Origin: Bacillota bacterium
GTDB lineage: Bacteria > Bacillota > Clostridia > Oscillospirales > Acutalibacteraceae
DNA length: 36,132 bases
Direction: 5' to 3'
Assembly (NCBI GenBank): GCA_030705695.1
Contig: JAUZPX010000002.1
Span: forward strand, 1 to 36,132
The translations under genes were made by a program, and so were the position numbers. Within the stretch, counting starts at the first letter, position 1; every line of letters begins with the position of its first letter. Shown here piece after piece: positions 22,285-30,116 of this stretch. A model generated the notes under the pieces. It saw only the letters and a list, made by a program, of their open reading frames with translations, did not search any database and had not been told where the DNA came from.

Positions 22285-24336
22285 TTATCGTATTCCAATA
22301 AGCCAGCCAACATTATAAACCAATGCTGAAATGAACCATGCCACAAAAAGCTGATAAACAATAGCAACGAGAGTCCATTTTTTGCTGTTCATTTCTTTAT
22401 ATATAGCCGACATCGCAGCAATGCAAGGTGTGTATAGCAAAACAAATATCAAAAACGAAAAAGCGGAAAGCTGTGTAAACGCTCCTGAAAGCGCAGATCC
22501 CGGGTACAATACCGCCATAGTGCTTACAACCGATTCTTTAGCAATCAGCCCTGTAAGAAGAGATACAGCCGCTTTCCAGTCGTTAAAGCCGCACAGAGAA
22601 AATATCGGTGCAATCAATCTCCCGAAAGATGCCAAAATGCTGTTTGAGCCGTTACTCGTCATTTGCAAATTTGAATTAAAGCTTTGCAAAAACCATATTA
22701 CAATGGTGGCTCCCAGAATGAGCGTGCCTGCACGAACAAGAAAATCCTTTACTCTGTCCCAAATATGCAATAAAAGTGTTTTCGGCGACGGCAAACGATA
22801 AGGCGGAAGCTCCATTACAAAAGGTGCCGTTTTCCCTTTTAACAGAGTATTTTTGAAGATCAACGCAGTAACAACAGCAATGATGATACCAGTTAAATAA
22901 ATCGAGAAAATCACAAAAGGACTGTTATTTTGAAAGAAGATTGAAATAAAAAGCAAGTAAACAGGCATTTTCGCACTGCATGACATAAACGGAGTCATCA
23001 GAATTGTCAGACGCTTGTCTTTTTCGTTTTCAAGCGTTCTTGTACTTAAAATAGCAGGAACAGAGCATCCAAAACCCATTAACATCGGGACAAAAGCTCT
23101 GCCAGAAAGCCCAAGTGCACGAAAAAATTTATCCATAATAAATGCTGCTCTTGCCATGTAACCGCTGTCCTCTAAAAATGAAAGCAGTAAAAACAAAATT
23201 GTAACCTGCGGTAAAAACGAAAGCACCGCACCCACACCGCCGATAACACCGTCAACGACAAGGCTGCGAGCCCATGATGAAGCATTAAGCGATACAAGAA
23301 GATGCGAAACAAAATTTGAAAACACACCTGTAATAAGCCAGTTGGCCCCACTCTTAAAGAAGCCGCCGATCTGCCCGAAAGTAATAAAAAAGACAATAAA
23401 CATCACCGCAAAAAACAGAGGCAGTGCAAAATATTTATTAGTTACGATTTTATCGACTTTATCAGTAATCGTCAAATGCCCCTGAGAATGCTTTTTATGT
23501 ACTGCTTTTTGACAGACGGCACAAACAAATTTATACCGCTGGTCGGCAATTATCATCTCTCTGTCAAAATTCTTTGTTGTTTTAATCTCGCCGATATGAA
23601 AATCAATATGATCTTTTTGAGCTTTCGTAAATTTGAATTGCTTCCATGTAATGTGGTCGCCTTCAAAAAGTTTCACAGCATTCCAACGTTTATTTTTCAT
23701 GTTGGAATTAACTTCGCTTAGTGCATCTTCAATGTTATAAAGCACATTCTCAACTTCAGCTGAATAGAAATGAAAATGCTCGTTAATCATCATAAACTCT
23801 GCCGTTTCAACTGTCGTTTTAATAAGCTTGTCAAGCCCTGTTCCTCTCGATGCCGAAATTGGTACAACAGGCATTCTTAATTTTTTTGATAACAAGTCAT
23901 AATCAATTTTATCTCCGTTTTTTTCAAGAACATCAACCATATTCAATGCAATTACCATCGGACGGGAAAGCTCCATAAGCTGAGTTGTCAAATAAAGATT
24001 GCGCTCGATATTAGTTGCATCAACAATATTGATAATAACGTCAGGGGCATCATTCATCAGACAGTTTCTTGAAACAATTTCCTCAGGTGTATATGGGGAA
24101 AGCGAGTAAATGCCCGGCAAATCAATAATACTTATATCATAATTGCCGTCGTATTTAACTTTTCCTTCTTTCTTCTCAACGGTAACCCCAGGCCAGTTTC
24201 CTACATACTGGTTACTTCCCGTCAGCTGATTAAAAAGTGTTGTCTTGCCGCAATTTGGATTGCCGGCGAGAGCTATTGTTATTGTTTTCATTTTTGTTTT
24301 TTGCATTACTGGTGTTTTTTCTGTAAAATTTGGCAT
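22285..24336 (-). CDS. feoB: Ferrous iron transporter B
   Basis: FeoB imports Fe2+ under anaerobic conditions. The N-terminal G domain has G1 GNPNCGKT (25-32), the switch region GNWPGVTVEKKEG, G3 DLPGIYSL and G4 NMVD. The membrane part has two Gate motifs (e.g. GFGCSVPAILSTRTLENEKD) and the FeoB C-terminal segment. At 683 residues the length is normal. AAGGAGGG lies 7 bases before the ATG. It is downstream of feoA by 15 bases and upstream of the Cys-rich peptide, a complete feoA-feoB-accessory operon. Confidence 0.98.
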   Translation of the reverse strand: MPNFTEKTPVMQKTKMKTITIALAGNPNCGKTTLFNQLTGSNQYVGNWPGVTVEKKEGKVKYDGNYDISIIDLPGIYSLSPYTPEEIVSRNCLMNDAPDVIINIVDATNIERNLYLTTQLMELSRPMVIALNMVDVLEKNGDKIDYDLLSKKLRMPVVPISASRGTGLDKLIKTTVETAEFMMINEHFHFYSAEVENVLYNIEDALSEVNSNMKNKRWNAVKLFEGDHITWKQFKFTKAQKDHIDFHIGEIKTTKNFDREMIIADQRYKFVCAVCQKAVHKKHSQGHLTITDKVDKIVTNKYFALPLFFAVMFIVFFITFGQIGGFFKSGANWLITGVFSNFVSHLLVSLNASSWARSLVVDGVIGGVGAVLSFLPQVTILFLLLSFLEDSGYMARAAFIMDKFFRALGLSGRAFVPMLMGFGCSVPAILSTRTLENEKDKRLTILMTPFMSCSAKMPVYLLFISIFFQNNSPFVIFSIYLTGIIIAVVTALIFKNTLLKGKTAPFVMELPPYRLPSPKTLLLHIWDRVKDFLVRAGTLILGATIVIWFLQSFNSNLQMTSNGSNSILASFGRLIAPIFSLCGFNDWKAAVSLLTGLIAKESVVSTMAVLYPGSALSGAFTQLSAFSFLIFVLLYTPCIAAMSAIYKEMNSKKWTLVAIVYQLFVAWFISALVYNVGWLIGIR

Positions 24337-24351
24337 CTGCTTTCCCTCCTT

Positions 24352-24582
24352 TCATTCTTTAATCTCAACAAAAATTTCCTTTGCTTCGGAACGGCGGATA
24401 CTAAGTTCGTATCCCCTTACATTTATTTCAATCGGGTCGCCGAACGGCGCTGTTTTCTTTAAAATAATAACCGCACCTGGGGTTATTCCCATATCAATAA
24501 TCCTACGGCGCAGAGCACCGCTGCACCCAAGGCTTACTACAACACATTTTTGCCCGATTTTCAGTTCATTTACTGTATTCAT
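24352..24582 (-). CDS. feoA: Ferrous iron transport protein A
   Basis: 76 residues with an SH3-like fold. It shows LKIGQKCVVVSLGCSGALRRRIIDMGITPGAVI and ending RRSEAKEIFVEI, typical of FeoA, which binds and modulates FeoB. ACGGAGAG lies ~9 bases before the ATG. It is the first gene after the feo promoter and its two operators. Confidence 0.96.
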   Translation of the reverse strand: MNTVNELKIGQKCVVVSLGCSGALRRRIIDMGITPGAVIILKKTAPFGDPIEINVRGYELSIRRSEAKEIFVEIKE

Positions 24583-24597
24583 AAAACCACTCTCCGT

Positions 24598-24617
24598 AAG
24601 TTAGCGTTTGCTAACTT
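24598..24617. promoter_or_regulatory. feo operator 1
   Basis: AAGTTAGC-GTTT-GCTAACTT has perfect 8-base arms. It lies in the feoA leader, overlapping the region just before the ribosome site. The TTAGC/GCTAA half-sites resemble those bound by DtxR/MntR-type metal repressors. Confidence 0.7.
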
Positions 24618-24647
24618 GTTGCCAAAAATAAAAAGCTTTCAACAAGC

Positions 24648-24663
24648 GTTAGCCTTTGCTAAC
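24648..24663. promoter_or_regulatory. feo operator 2
   Basis: GTTAGC-CTTT-GCTAAC repeats operator 1 with a centre-to-centre distance of 48 bp. It sits immediately downstream of the -10 box, where a bound repressor would block transcription initiation. Confidence 0.7.
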
Positions 24664-24666
24664 CAA

Positions 24667-24696
24667 ATGATAACACATTTTTTTATAAGTTGTCAA
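24667..24696 (-). promoter_or_regulatory. feo operon promoter
   Basis: On the minus strand TTGACA (24696-24691), an 18-base spacer and TATCAT (24672-24667). The predicted start site falls inside operator 2. The remainder of 24697-24852 is A/T-rich and presumably holds the divergent promoter of the hydrogenase-like cluster, which I cannot place confidently. Confidence 0.7.
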
Positions 24697-24852
24697 TGCA
24701 ATCTCACTATATTTTTAAATTTGAGCAAATATTCCAAAACCGAATATTTTTATTGCCAATAATTTATTCTTATTAACAATCTTGCAATATGACCCTACTG
24801 TATGATAACATTATATTATTGATTAAAAAAATTTCAAACAGGAGTGTTAATT

Positions 24853-25203
24853 TTGAACGTACAAGACATAATAAGGATTTTAAACGCTGAGGTTATTGCA
24901 GAGGGCGATTTGAATGCGGAAGTCAAAACAGCCTGCGGCAGCGACATGATGAGTGATGTTTTGGCGTTTGTTAAGGATCAGTCGGTTTTGCTAACTGGAC
25001 TTGTGAACCCTCAGGTTGTCCGTACTGCTGAAATGATGGATATGCTATGCATCGTTTTTGTTCGTGGCAAAACGCCTGACGATACAATTATTGATCTGGC
25101 AAAAAGCTGCAATATTACTCTTGCAAAAACACAGCTCAGAATGTTTACAGCATGTGGACTTCTTTATTCTAACGGATTAACCGGAGGCTGCGAAAACGAA
25201 TGA
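24853..25203 (+). CDS. DRTGG-domain protein 1 of the hydrogenase-like cluster
   Basis: A 116-residue soluble protein with the DRTGG fold (VQDIIRILNAEVIAEGDLNAEVKTACGSDMMSDVLAF, followed by VRTAEMMDMLCIVFVRGKTPDD). DRTGG domains occur with CBS pairs and in Pta and are thought to bind a small ligand. Small stand-alone versions are typical of [FeFe]-hydrogenase sensory loci. The TTG at 24853 is the likely start, eight bases after GGAG; an in-frame GTG at 24844 overlaps that site. Its stop overlaps the next start as ATGA, showing translational coupling. Confidence 0.82.
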   Translation: MNVQDIIRILNAEVIAEGDLNAEVKTACGSDMMSDVLAFVKDQSVLLTGLVNPQVVRTAEMMDMLCIVFVRGKTPDDTIIDLAKSCNITLAKTQLRMFTACGLLYSNGLTGGCENE

Positions 25204-25625
25204 ATGCCATACATCTTTTCTATGAGGTATCAGGCGATGATTTTGCCCGTGCAGGCGAAGCCTCAGGCGATGTAAAGCAAAAGCTAAAATCTTTGGGGTA
25301 TGATAAAACCGCTATTCGCAATGCCGCCATTGCAATGTATGAGGGAGAAATCAACATGGTAATTCATGCAGGCGGCGGAGTTATTGACGTTGATATCTAT
25401 CCTGAAAAAATAGAGATAAAAATGGAAGATAAAGGTCCTGGCATTCCCGATCTCGACATGGCAATGCAGGAGGGCTTTTCGACAGCACCGCCTCAAATTC
25501 ATGATTTGGGATTCGGTGCAGGAATGGGGCTTCCGAATATTAAAAAATATACAGATAAAATGCATATTGATACAGAATTAGGAGTTGGCACTACCGTATA
25601 TATGACCGTAAACGCCAACAAATAA
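25200..25625 (+). CDS. Anti-sigma-type histidine kinase-like ATPase
   Basis: 141 residues forming a lone HATPase_c domain like RsbW/SpoIIAB. The ATP-binding boxes are the N-box region (AIAMYEGEINMVIHAGGG), G1 EDKGPGIPD and G2 GFGAGMGLPNIKKYTD. The end (GTTVYMTVNANK) is also typical. No phosphoacceptor histidine, dimerisation domain or sensor domain is present. It may phosphorylate or sequester a partner rather than act as a two-component kinase. It is coupled to the DRTGG gene upstream and lies 78 bases before the iron-sulfur protein. Confidence 0.87.
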   Translation: MNAIHLFYEVSGDDFARAGEASGDVKQKLKSLGYDKTAIRNAAIAMYEGEINMVIHAGGGVIDVDIYPEKIEIKMEDKGPGIPDLDMAMQEGFSTAPPQIHDLGFGAGMGLPNIKKYTDKMHIDTELGVGTTVYMTVNANK

Positions 25626-25703
25626 AAAGACATTGGCTTAAGGCTTAGTTTCACTCCTTAAAAGCCGAAATTTCAGACAAGAAACAAATTGAGGTGTTGT
25701 ATT

Positions 25704-26975
25704 ATGAATGAATACATTCATTCAGTAACCCTTGACGAAGAAAAATGCTGCGGCTGCACAAACTGCATAAAACGATGCCCGACGGAGGCGATTCGAGTAC
25801 GCAACGGAAAAGCAATGATCTTGACCGAGCGTTGTATTGACTGCGGCGAGTGTATTCGTGTATGTCCTCATCATGCAAAGAGAGCAAAATCAGATCCGCT
25901 TTCGGTAATTGATAGTTTTACATATAAAATCGCATTGCCAGCTCCGTCTTTGTTTGGTCAGTTTAATAACTTAAGTGATATAAACATTGTTTTAAACGGA
26001 CTGATTGCAATAGGATTTGACAGCGTCTTTGAGGTTGCACGTGGAGCTGAAATTATTAGCGAAGCTGCAAGAAAGCTTATGGAAACAGGCGAACTGAAAA
26101 AGCCTGTAATAAGCTGCGCTTGTCCTGCTATTGTTAGGCTTATACGCATCCGTTTCCCAGAATTATGCGATCACGTACTGCCTCTGCTTACACCTATGGA
26201 GGTGTCTGCAAGGCTTGCAAAAAAACAGGCATCTGAAAAAACAGGCTTGCCCGAAGACCAAATCGGCGTGTTTTTTATTTCGCCCTGCCCTGCAAAGGTC
26301 ACAGAGGCAAAAGCGCCTATGGCAACTGAAAAATCAGCCGTTGACGGCGTAATCGCAATAAGCCGTATATATCCTCAGTTAAGTGCGGCTATGGATAAAC
26401 TAACAAAGATTGAACCTCTTGCTTTTTCAGGAATTATCGGTGTCGGCTGGGCAAACAGCGGCGGCGAGGCAACAGGTATGCTTAACGATAAATATTTGGC
26501 AGCAGACGGAATTGAAAATGCCATTCGTGTTCTTGACGAACTAGAAGACGAACGCATAAACGATATTGACTTCATTGAACTCAACGCATGCCACGGCGGC
26601 TGCGTCGGCGGCGTATTGACAATTGAAAATCCATATATTGCACAGGCACGTGTCCAGTTACTCAAAAAACATCTCCCGGTGTCTAAGAATCATGCGCTTG
26701 ACAATGCCGCTACAGAATTCCATTGGACAAACACTCTTAATTTTACTCCCGTTCTTAAGCTTTCCGATAACCTTGAGGAAGCAATGGAAATGATGACAAA
26801 AATTGATGAGATAACGAAAAATCTGCCTAATCTTGATTGCGGATCCTGCGGTTCGCCATCCTGCCATGCAATGGCGGAAGATATTGTAAAGGGCAATGCG
26901 AAAATTACAGACTGTATATTCGTTTTAAAAGAACAGCTTCAAGCCATGGCTAAGAGTTTGTCGTCATTATCATAA
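25704..26975 (+). CDS. [FeFe]-hydrogenase-like iron-sulfur protein (HsfB/sensory type)
   Basis: 423 residues. Two 4Fe-4S clusters are at the N-terminus: C15-C18-C21-C25 and C44-C47-C50-C54. Next comes a hydrogenase large-subunit-like domain with the four H-cluster cysteines in degenerate L1 SCACPAIV (C140), L2 ISPCPAKV (C195) and L3 NACHGGCVGG (C296, C300). The C-terminus (~379-404) carries CGSCGSPSCHAM...C, a third 4Fe-4S module like those of RnfB and CdhE. The cysteine just before the L1 cluster ligand, the proton-shuttle residue in catalytic enzymes, is alanine (A139), and the motifs are short. A sensory or electron-transfer role is therefore more likely than fast H2 turnover. GAGGTG precedes the ATG at 25704; the TTG at 25689 abuts it and is rejected. 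Confidence 0.9.
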   Translation: MNEYIHSVTLDEEKCCGCTNCIKRCPTEAIRVRNGKAMILTERCIDCGECIRVCPHHAKRAKSDPLSVIDSFTYKIALPAPSLFGQFNNLSDINIVLNGLIAIGFDSVFEVARGAEIISEAARKLMETGELKKPVISCACPAIVRLIRIRFPELCDHVLPLLTPMEVSARLAKKQASEKTGLPEDQIGVFFISPCPAKVTEAKAPMATEKSAVDGVIAISRIYPQLSAAMDKLTKIEPLAFSGIIGVGWANSGGEATGMLNDKYLAADGIENAIRVLDELEDERINDIDFIELNACHGGCVGGVLTIENPYIAQARVQLLKKHLPVSKNHALDNAATEFHWTNTLNFTPVLKLSDNLEEAMEMMTKIDEITKNLPNLDCGSCGSPSCHAMAEDIVKGNAKITDCIFVLKEQLQAMAKSLSSLS

Positions 26976-26990
26976 AAAGGAGCCGAATTT

Positions 26991-27320
26991 ATGACTGTCG
27001 CACAATTGGCTGAACAATTTAATTTAAAATTATTAGCAGGCGAACAAGGAACAAACTGTGAATTTACAGGCTGTTATGTTGGCGACCTGTTAAGCTGGGT
27101 TATGGGAAGAGCAAAAAGCGGCGATATCTGGCTTACTGTTATGGGGAACATCAATGCGATTGCCGTTGCTTCCCTTGCAGATATTGCTTGCATTGTTTTG
27201 ACAGAAAATGCTGCTCTTGATGACGACGCCAAAGCAAAAGCCGATACTCTTGGCATCCCTATATATATCACTGAAGAAAGCAGTTTTCATACTGCCATGA
27301 AAATAGGGCAATTATTATAG
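26991..27320 (+). CDS. DRTGG-domain protein 2 of the hydrogenase-like cluster
   Basis: 109 residues, a second DRTGG-type protein (VAQLAEQFNLKLLAGEQGTNCEFTGCYVGDLLSWVMGRAKSGDIWLTVMGNINAIAVASLADIACIVLTE). It differs from protein 1 in that SDMMSD is replaced by the canonical-looking GDLLSWVM. AAAAGGAG lies 8 bases before the ATG. The TAG stop lies inside the sequence TATAGTCGATTA, which resembles an end of the dispersed repeat. Confidence 0.85.
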   Translation: MTVAQLAEQFNLKLLAGEQGTNCEFTGCYVGDLLSWVMGRAKSGDIWLTVMGNINAIAVASLADIACIVLTENAALDDDAKAKADTLGIPIYITEESSFHTAMKIGQLL

Positions 27321-27327
27321 TCGATTA
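27316..27327 (+). repeat. Possible end remnant of the dispersed repeat
   Basis: TATAGTCGATTA is identical to the first 12 bases of the copy at 31979. It supplies the TAG stop of the DRTGG gene. It is too short to prove descent on its own. Confidence 0.35.
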
Positions 27328-27340
27328 GGATAGGTTTAAT

Positions 27341-28078
27341 ATGCGAGTAAATTATGATTTGCATCTGCATACATGCTTGTCTCCATGCGGCGACAACGAC
27401 ATGACTCCCAATAACATTGTAAACATGGCAAAACTTTTGGGTTATTCTTTGATTGCCGTAACAGATCATAACTCCGTTAAAAATTGCAGGGCTGTTATGA
27501 AAGTCGGGCAACAAAACAATCTTTGTGTAGTACCAGGAATGGAAATATGCACAAGCGAAGAAATTCATGTCGTTTGCTTGTTCCAAACGATTGACGACGC
27601 TGAATCTTTCGGTACATATGTTTACAATCACTTACTTAAAATTAAAAATAAGCCTGAAATATACGGTAATCAGATAATCATGAACGAGCAAGATGAAGTA
27701 ACAGGTAAAGAAGAAATTTTGCTTGTAACAGCTTGTAAAATCAGTATAAATAAGCTGCCTAAGCTTATATCTGAATACAACGGAATTTGCTTTCCTGCGC
27801 ATATCGACAGAAACAGCTACTCTGTACTGTCGGCGCTGGGCGAAATCCCTGCTGAAGCTGAATTCACCGCCGCCGAGATAACATCAAATGGTGATGTGGA
27901 ACTTCTGAAGCAAGCCCACCCAAAACTAAACGAAATGATTCTGCTACTTGACTCCGATGCTCACTATCTTGAAAATATGCCAGAACCAAAAGCATGGATA
28001 GAACTTAAAGAGATAACGCCTAAATGTATGATTGAAACTTTAAAACACCCTGAAAGTTCGCACTGGGGCAGAAAATAA
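27341..28078 (+). CDS. PHP-domain metal-dependent phosphoesterase
   Basis: 245 residues with the PHP metal-binding motifs: YDLHLHTCLSPCGDNDM at the N-terminus, AVTDHNSVKN, PGMEICTSEEIHVVC, FPAHIDRNS and DSDAHYLENM. Relatives hydrolyse nucleotides or phosphate esters (for example nucleoside 3',5'-bisphosphates), but the substrate here is unknown. PHP genes recur next to hydrogenase sensory genes in Clostridia, which fits its place as the last gene of the cluster. The ribosome site (TAGG) is weak. Confidence 0.88.
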   Translation: MRVNYDLHLHTCLSPCGDNDMTPNNIVNMAKLLGYSLIAVTDHNSVKNCRAVMKVGQQNNLCVVPGMEICTSEEIHVVCLFQTIDDAESFGTYVYNHLLKIKNKPEIYGNQIIMNEQDEVTGKEEILLVTACKISINKLPKLISEYNGICFPAHIDRNSYSVLSALGEIPAEAEFTAAEITSNGDVELLKQAHPKLNEMILLLDSDAHYLENMPEPKAWIELKEITPKCMIETLKHPESSHWGRK

Positions 28079-28084
28079 ACAGTA

Positions 28085-28150
28085 ACACATTTTAACAATG
28101 CCTCATAATATGAAGTAACTTTTATTATGAAAGAGGCGAAAACAATGTGT
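28085..28150 (+). promoter_or_regulatory. Imperfect inverted repeat over the start of a tiny gene
   Basis: Nested arms pair ACACATT (28085-28091) with AATGTGT (28144-28150), GCCTC (28100-28104) with GAGGC (28133-28137), and CATAAT (28104-28109) with ATTATG (28124-28129). In RNA this would hide both the AGAGGC ribosome site and the ATG of the peptide at 28145. Confidence 0.55.
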
Positions 28151-28246
28151 AATGGTATCCTTAGCCCCGATATGGTTCTGATTATTTTCGTAGTTCTTGT
28201 ATGTATTCTCTGCCACTGCCACTGCAATGCTGAACCTCAGCCATAA
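28145..28246 (+). CDS. 33-residue single-pass membrane peptide with CHCHC motif
   Basis: The start is MCNGILSP, followed by a hydrophobic helix (MVLIIFVVLVCILC) and a short tail CHCHCNAEPQP. AAGAGGCG lies ~7 bases before the ATG. An in-frame ATG at 28127 would add six residues. I recognise no family. The Cys/His cluster next to a membrane helix suggests metal or redox binding at the membrane surface. It follows the PHP gene by 66 bases, with a hairpin that could control its translation. Confidence 0.6.
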   Translation: MCNGILSPDMVLIIFVVLVCILCHCHCNAEPQP

Positions 28247-28303
28247 AAATTTTTATAAAATACATAATTATAAGCAGGATGTATCAAAACACGGGAGATT
28301 AAA

Positions 28304-28504
28304 ATGATTGTATATACACCACTATGGGAAACTATGAAAGCTAAAGGTTTCACCACGTATACTTTGAGAGAAAAACATAATATGAGCAGCAGCACTATTC
28401 AACGTATGAAGAAAAATATGTCTGTCTCCACAAATACATTGAATGATTTGTGTAAATTTTTAAAATGCAATCTTTCTGATATCGCAGAATACATTGAAGA
28501 GTAG
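28304..28504 (+). CDS. Small Cro/C1-type (XRE) helix-turn-helix regulator
   Basis: 66 residues, almost entirely one HTH domain: FTTYTLREKHNMSSSTIQRMKKN forms the helix-turn-helix and TLNDLCKFLKCNLSDIAEYIEE the last helices, as in the HTH_26/YozG-type group. There is no ligand-binding domain. GGGAG lies 8 bases before the ATG. The target is unknown; it may act on its own region or the neighbouring hydrogenase-like cluster. It is followed by a terminator. Confidence 0.88.
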   Translation: MIVYTPLWETMKAKGFTTYTLREKHNMSSSTIQRMKKNMSVSTNTLNDLCKFLKCNLSDIAEYIEE

Positions 28505-28533
28505 GAAAATGAATTTTTTAAATAATACTTTCA

Positions 28534-28585
28534 AAAAATAACACCCTGACCTTTGCTACTTGCAAAATCAGTGTGTTATTTTTTT
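28534..28585 (+). terminator. Terminator after the HTH gene
   Basis: AAAAAATAACAC-C-CTGA pairs with TCAG-T-GTGTTATTTTTTT across an 18-base loop, followed by a run of T. It may also serve the convergent mntH gene. Confidence 0.75.
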
Positions 28586-28612
28586 CTTAAACAACGACAT
28601 TCAAGCAAAATT

Positions 28613-29914
28613 TTAGAAAATCCCGAAAAATGTTTGGCACAAAAGCATAATATTCATCATAATAACAACAAAAGCTATTATCCATCCAAGACCCTGCGTC
28701 TTTTTGCTGTTTGTAAAGTTGCCCATAATCTCTCGTTTCTTAGCAATACACAGCATCTGAATTATGGGAATAGGTAATATAAAACTTAACGCCACTTGGC
28801 TCCAAATTAAGGCTTCCATTGCGTTTATACCCGACAAAATAATAAGCATTGCGGGAATCATAGTAATTAGCCTGCGGAGCTGTACAGGAATACTTATTCC
28901 GACAAAGCCTTTCATAATTGTCTGCCCCGCCATTGTCCCGACCGCTGACGATGAAAGCCCCGACGCCAAAAGTGCAATGCCGAAGGCACCACCTGAAAGT
29001 GCACCGAGCATCGGCGTAAGTGACAGCTGAGCTTGTTGAATAGTATCAACTGTTTTATGATTCCCGAAGAAAACGGCAGCCGAAACTATAACCATAGCCG
29101 CATTTACAAAAAACGCAATATTCATAGCGAAAAAAATATCGATTTTTTCCATTTTTAAATGATATCGTTTCCCGTCGTCGCTTTGGTCACAGCATCGGCA
29201 CTGAACAAGCTGAGAGTGCAGATAAATAACGTGCGGCATTACTGTTGCGCCGAGCATACCGACTGCTATAATAACTGCATCACCGTTTGGAAGTTGCGGA
29301 ATTACTGTGTGTACTCCTACTTGCATCCAATCTGGCTTGGCTAAAAAAATCTCAATAAGATATGCTCCGCCAATTACCGCCACAAGTATTGTAATGACTG
29401 CCTCAACCAGCTTCTGGCTATATGTTTCAAGCTGGCAAATAAGAAATGTAAGCGCTCCTGTCATAATACAAGCGCTCCACATCGGAACATGAAAAAGCAG
29501 ATAAAATCCTAACGCACCGCCCAAAAACTCTGCCAAATCGGTTGCCATGGCTCCGATTTCAGCCGCAATCCAGAACGCCCAGTTAGTTTGTTTGCGAAAA
29601 GTCTGCGAACAAAGTTGAGGCAAGCTGCAATTTGTTGCAATACCAAGCTTGGCAGACATTATCTGTAAAAAAATAGAAATGAGATTACTCCAAAGGACAA
29701 CCCACAGCATTGTATAGCCGAGCCGTGAACCGCCGCTGATATTAGTTGCGAAATTGCCGGGGTCAATATAAGCAACGCTGACCACAAAAGCCGGACCTAA
29801 AAACTTAATAAAAGAAATTGATTTATGTTTATAAGTATTGCGGCTGTATGATGGTGCAGCTGAATGTGCCGGAAAGGTTGCCTGCCCTGATAAGGATATA
29901 TTTTCAGACTGCAC
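28613..29914 (-). CDS. mntH: Nramp-family divalent metal (Mn2+/Fe2+) transporter
   Basis: 433 residues with about eleven membrane helices. The metal-binding signature DPGN is at 51-54 (YIDPGNFATNISGGSRLGY) and the helix 6 motif is GATVMPHVIYLHSQ. Proton-coupled import of Mn2+ or Fe2+ is the family role. The start is GTG at 29914 with AAGGGTG upstream; ~34 N-terminal residues before the first helix are polar and poorly conserved. The dispersed repeat copy 2 begins 42 bases upstream, so the promoter must lie in or beyond the repeat end. No metal operator is evident. Confidence 0.95.
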   Translation of the reverse strand: MQSENISLSGQATFPAHSAAPSYSRNTYKHKSISFIKFLGPAFVVSVAYIDPGNFATNISGGSRLGYTMLWVVLWSNLISIFLQIMSAKLGIATNCSLPQLCSQTFRKQTNWAFWIAAEIGAMATDLAEFLGGALGFYLLFHVPMWSACIMTGALTFLICQLETYSQKLVEAVITILVAVIGGAYLIEIFLAKPDWMQVGVHTVIPQLPNGDAVIIAVGMLGATVMPHVIYLHSQLVQCRCCDQSDDGKRYHLKMEKIDIFFAMNIAFFVNAAMVIVSAAVFFGNHKTVDTIQQAQLSLTPMLGALSGGAFGIALLASGLSSSAVGTMAGQTIMKGFVGISIPVQLRRLITMIPAMLIILSGINAMEALIWSQVALSFILPIPIIQMLCIAKKREIMGNFTNSKKTQGLGWIIAFVVIMMNIMLLCQTFFGIF

Positions 29915-29955
29915 TTCTTTTCACCCTTAATGTTCATATATTATTTTTACAAAGT

Positions 29956-30116
29956 TATAGTTGACTAACTCGAAAAGTGCACTTGGATTTGCGAGCCGAT
30001 TTTTTTAATTCCTAAGGCAGATGAGGATGAAATCCTCTCTGTTTCCGAAGAGAGCAACACAGTGCAGCATTAAATAGCCTGCAAAGGCTGTGCGGTTTTC
30101 GAGTTAATCAACTATA
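29956..30116. repeat. Dispersed 160-bp inverted-end repeat, copy 2
   Basis: The left end TATAGTTGACTAACTCGAAA and the right end TTTTCGAGTTAATCAACTATA form the cleanest terminal inverted repeat of the three copies (27 bases, three mismatches). The core is the most diverged: the GGAATCC hairpin is replaced by CTCTC...GAGAG. It lies between divergent mntH and the ybjQ-like gene. Confidence 0.85.

Noticed and set aside
25689..26975. Active H2-producing [FeFe] hydrogenase
   Set aside because: The L1-L3 motifs are degenerate, with alanine at the proton-relay cysteine position, so a sensory or electron-transfer role is more likely.
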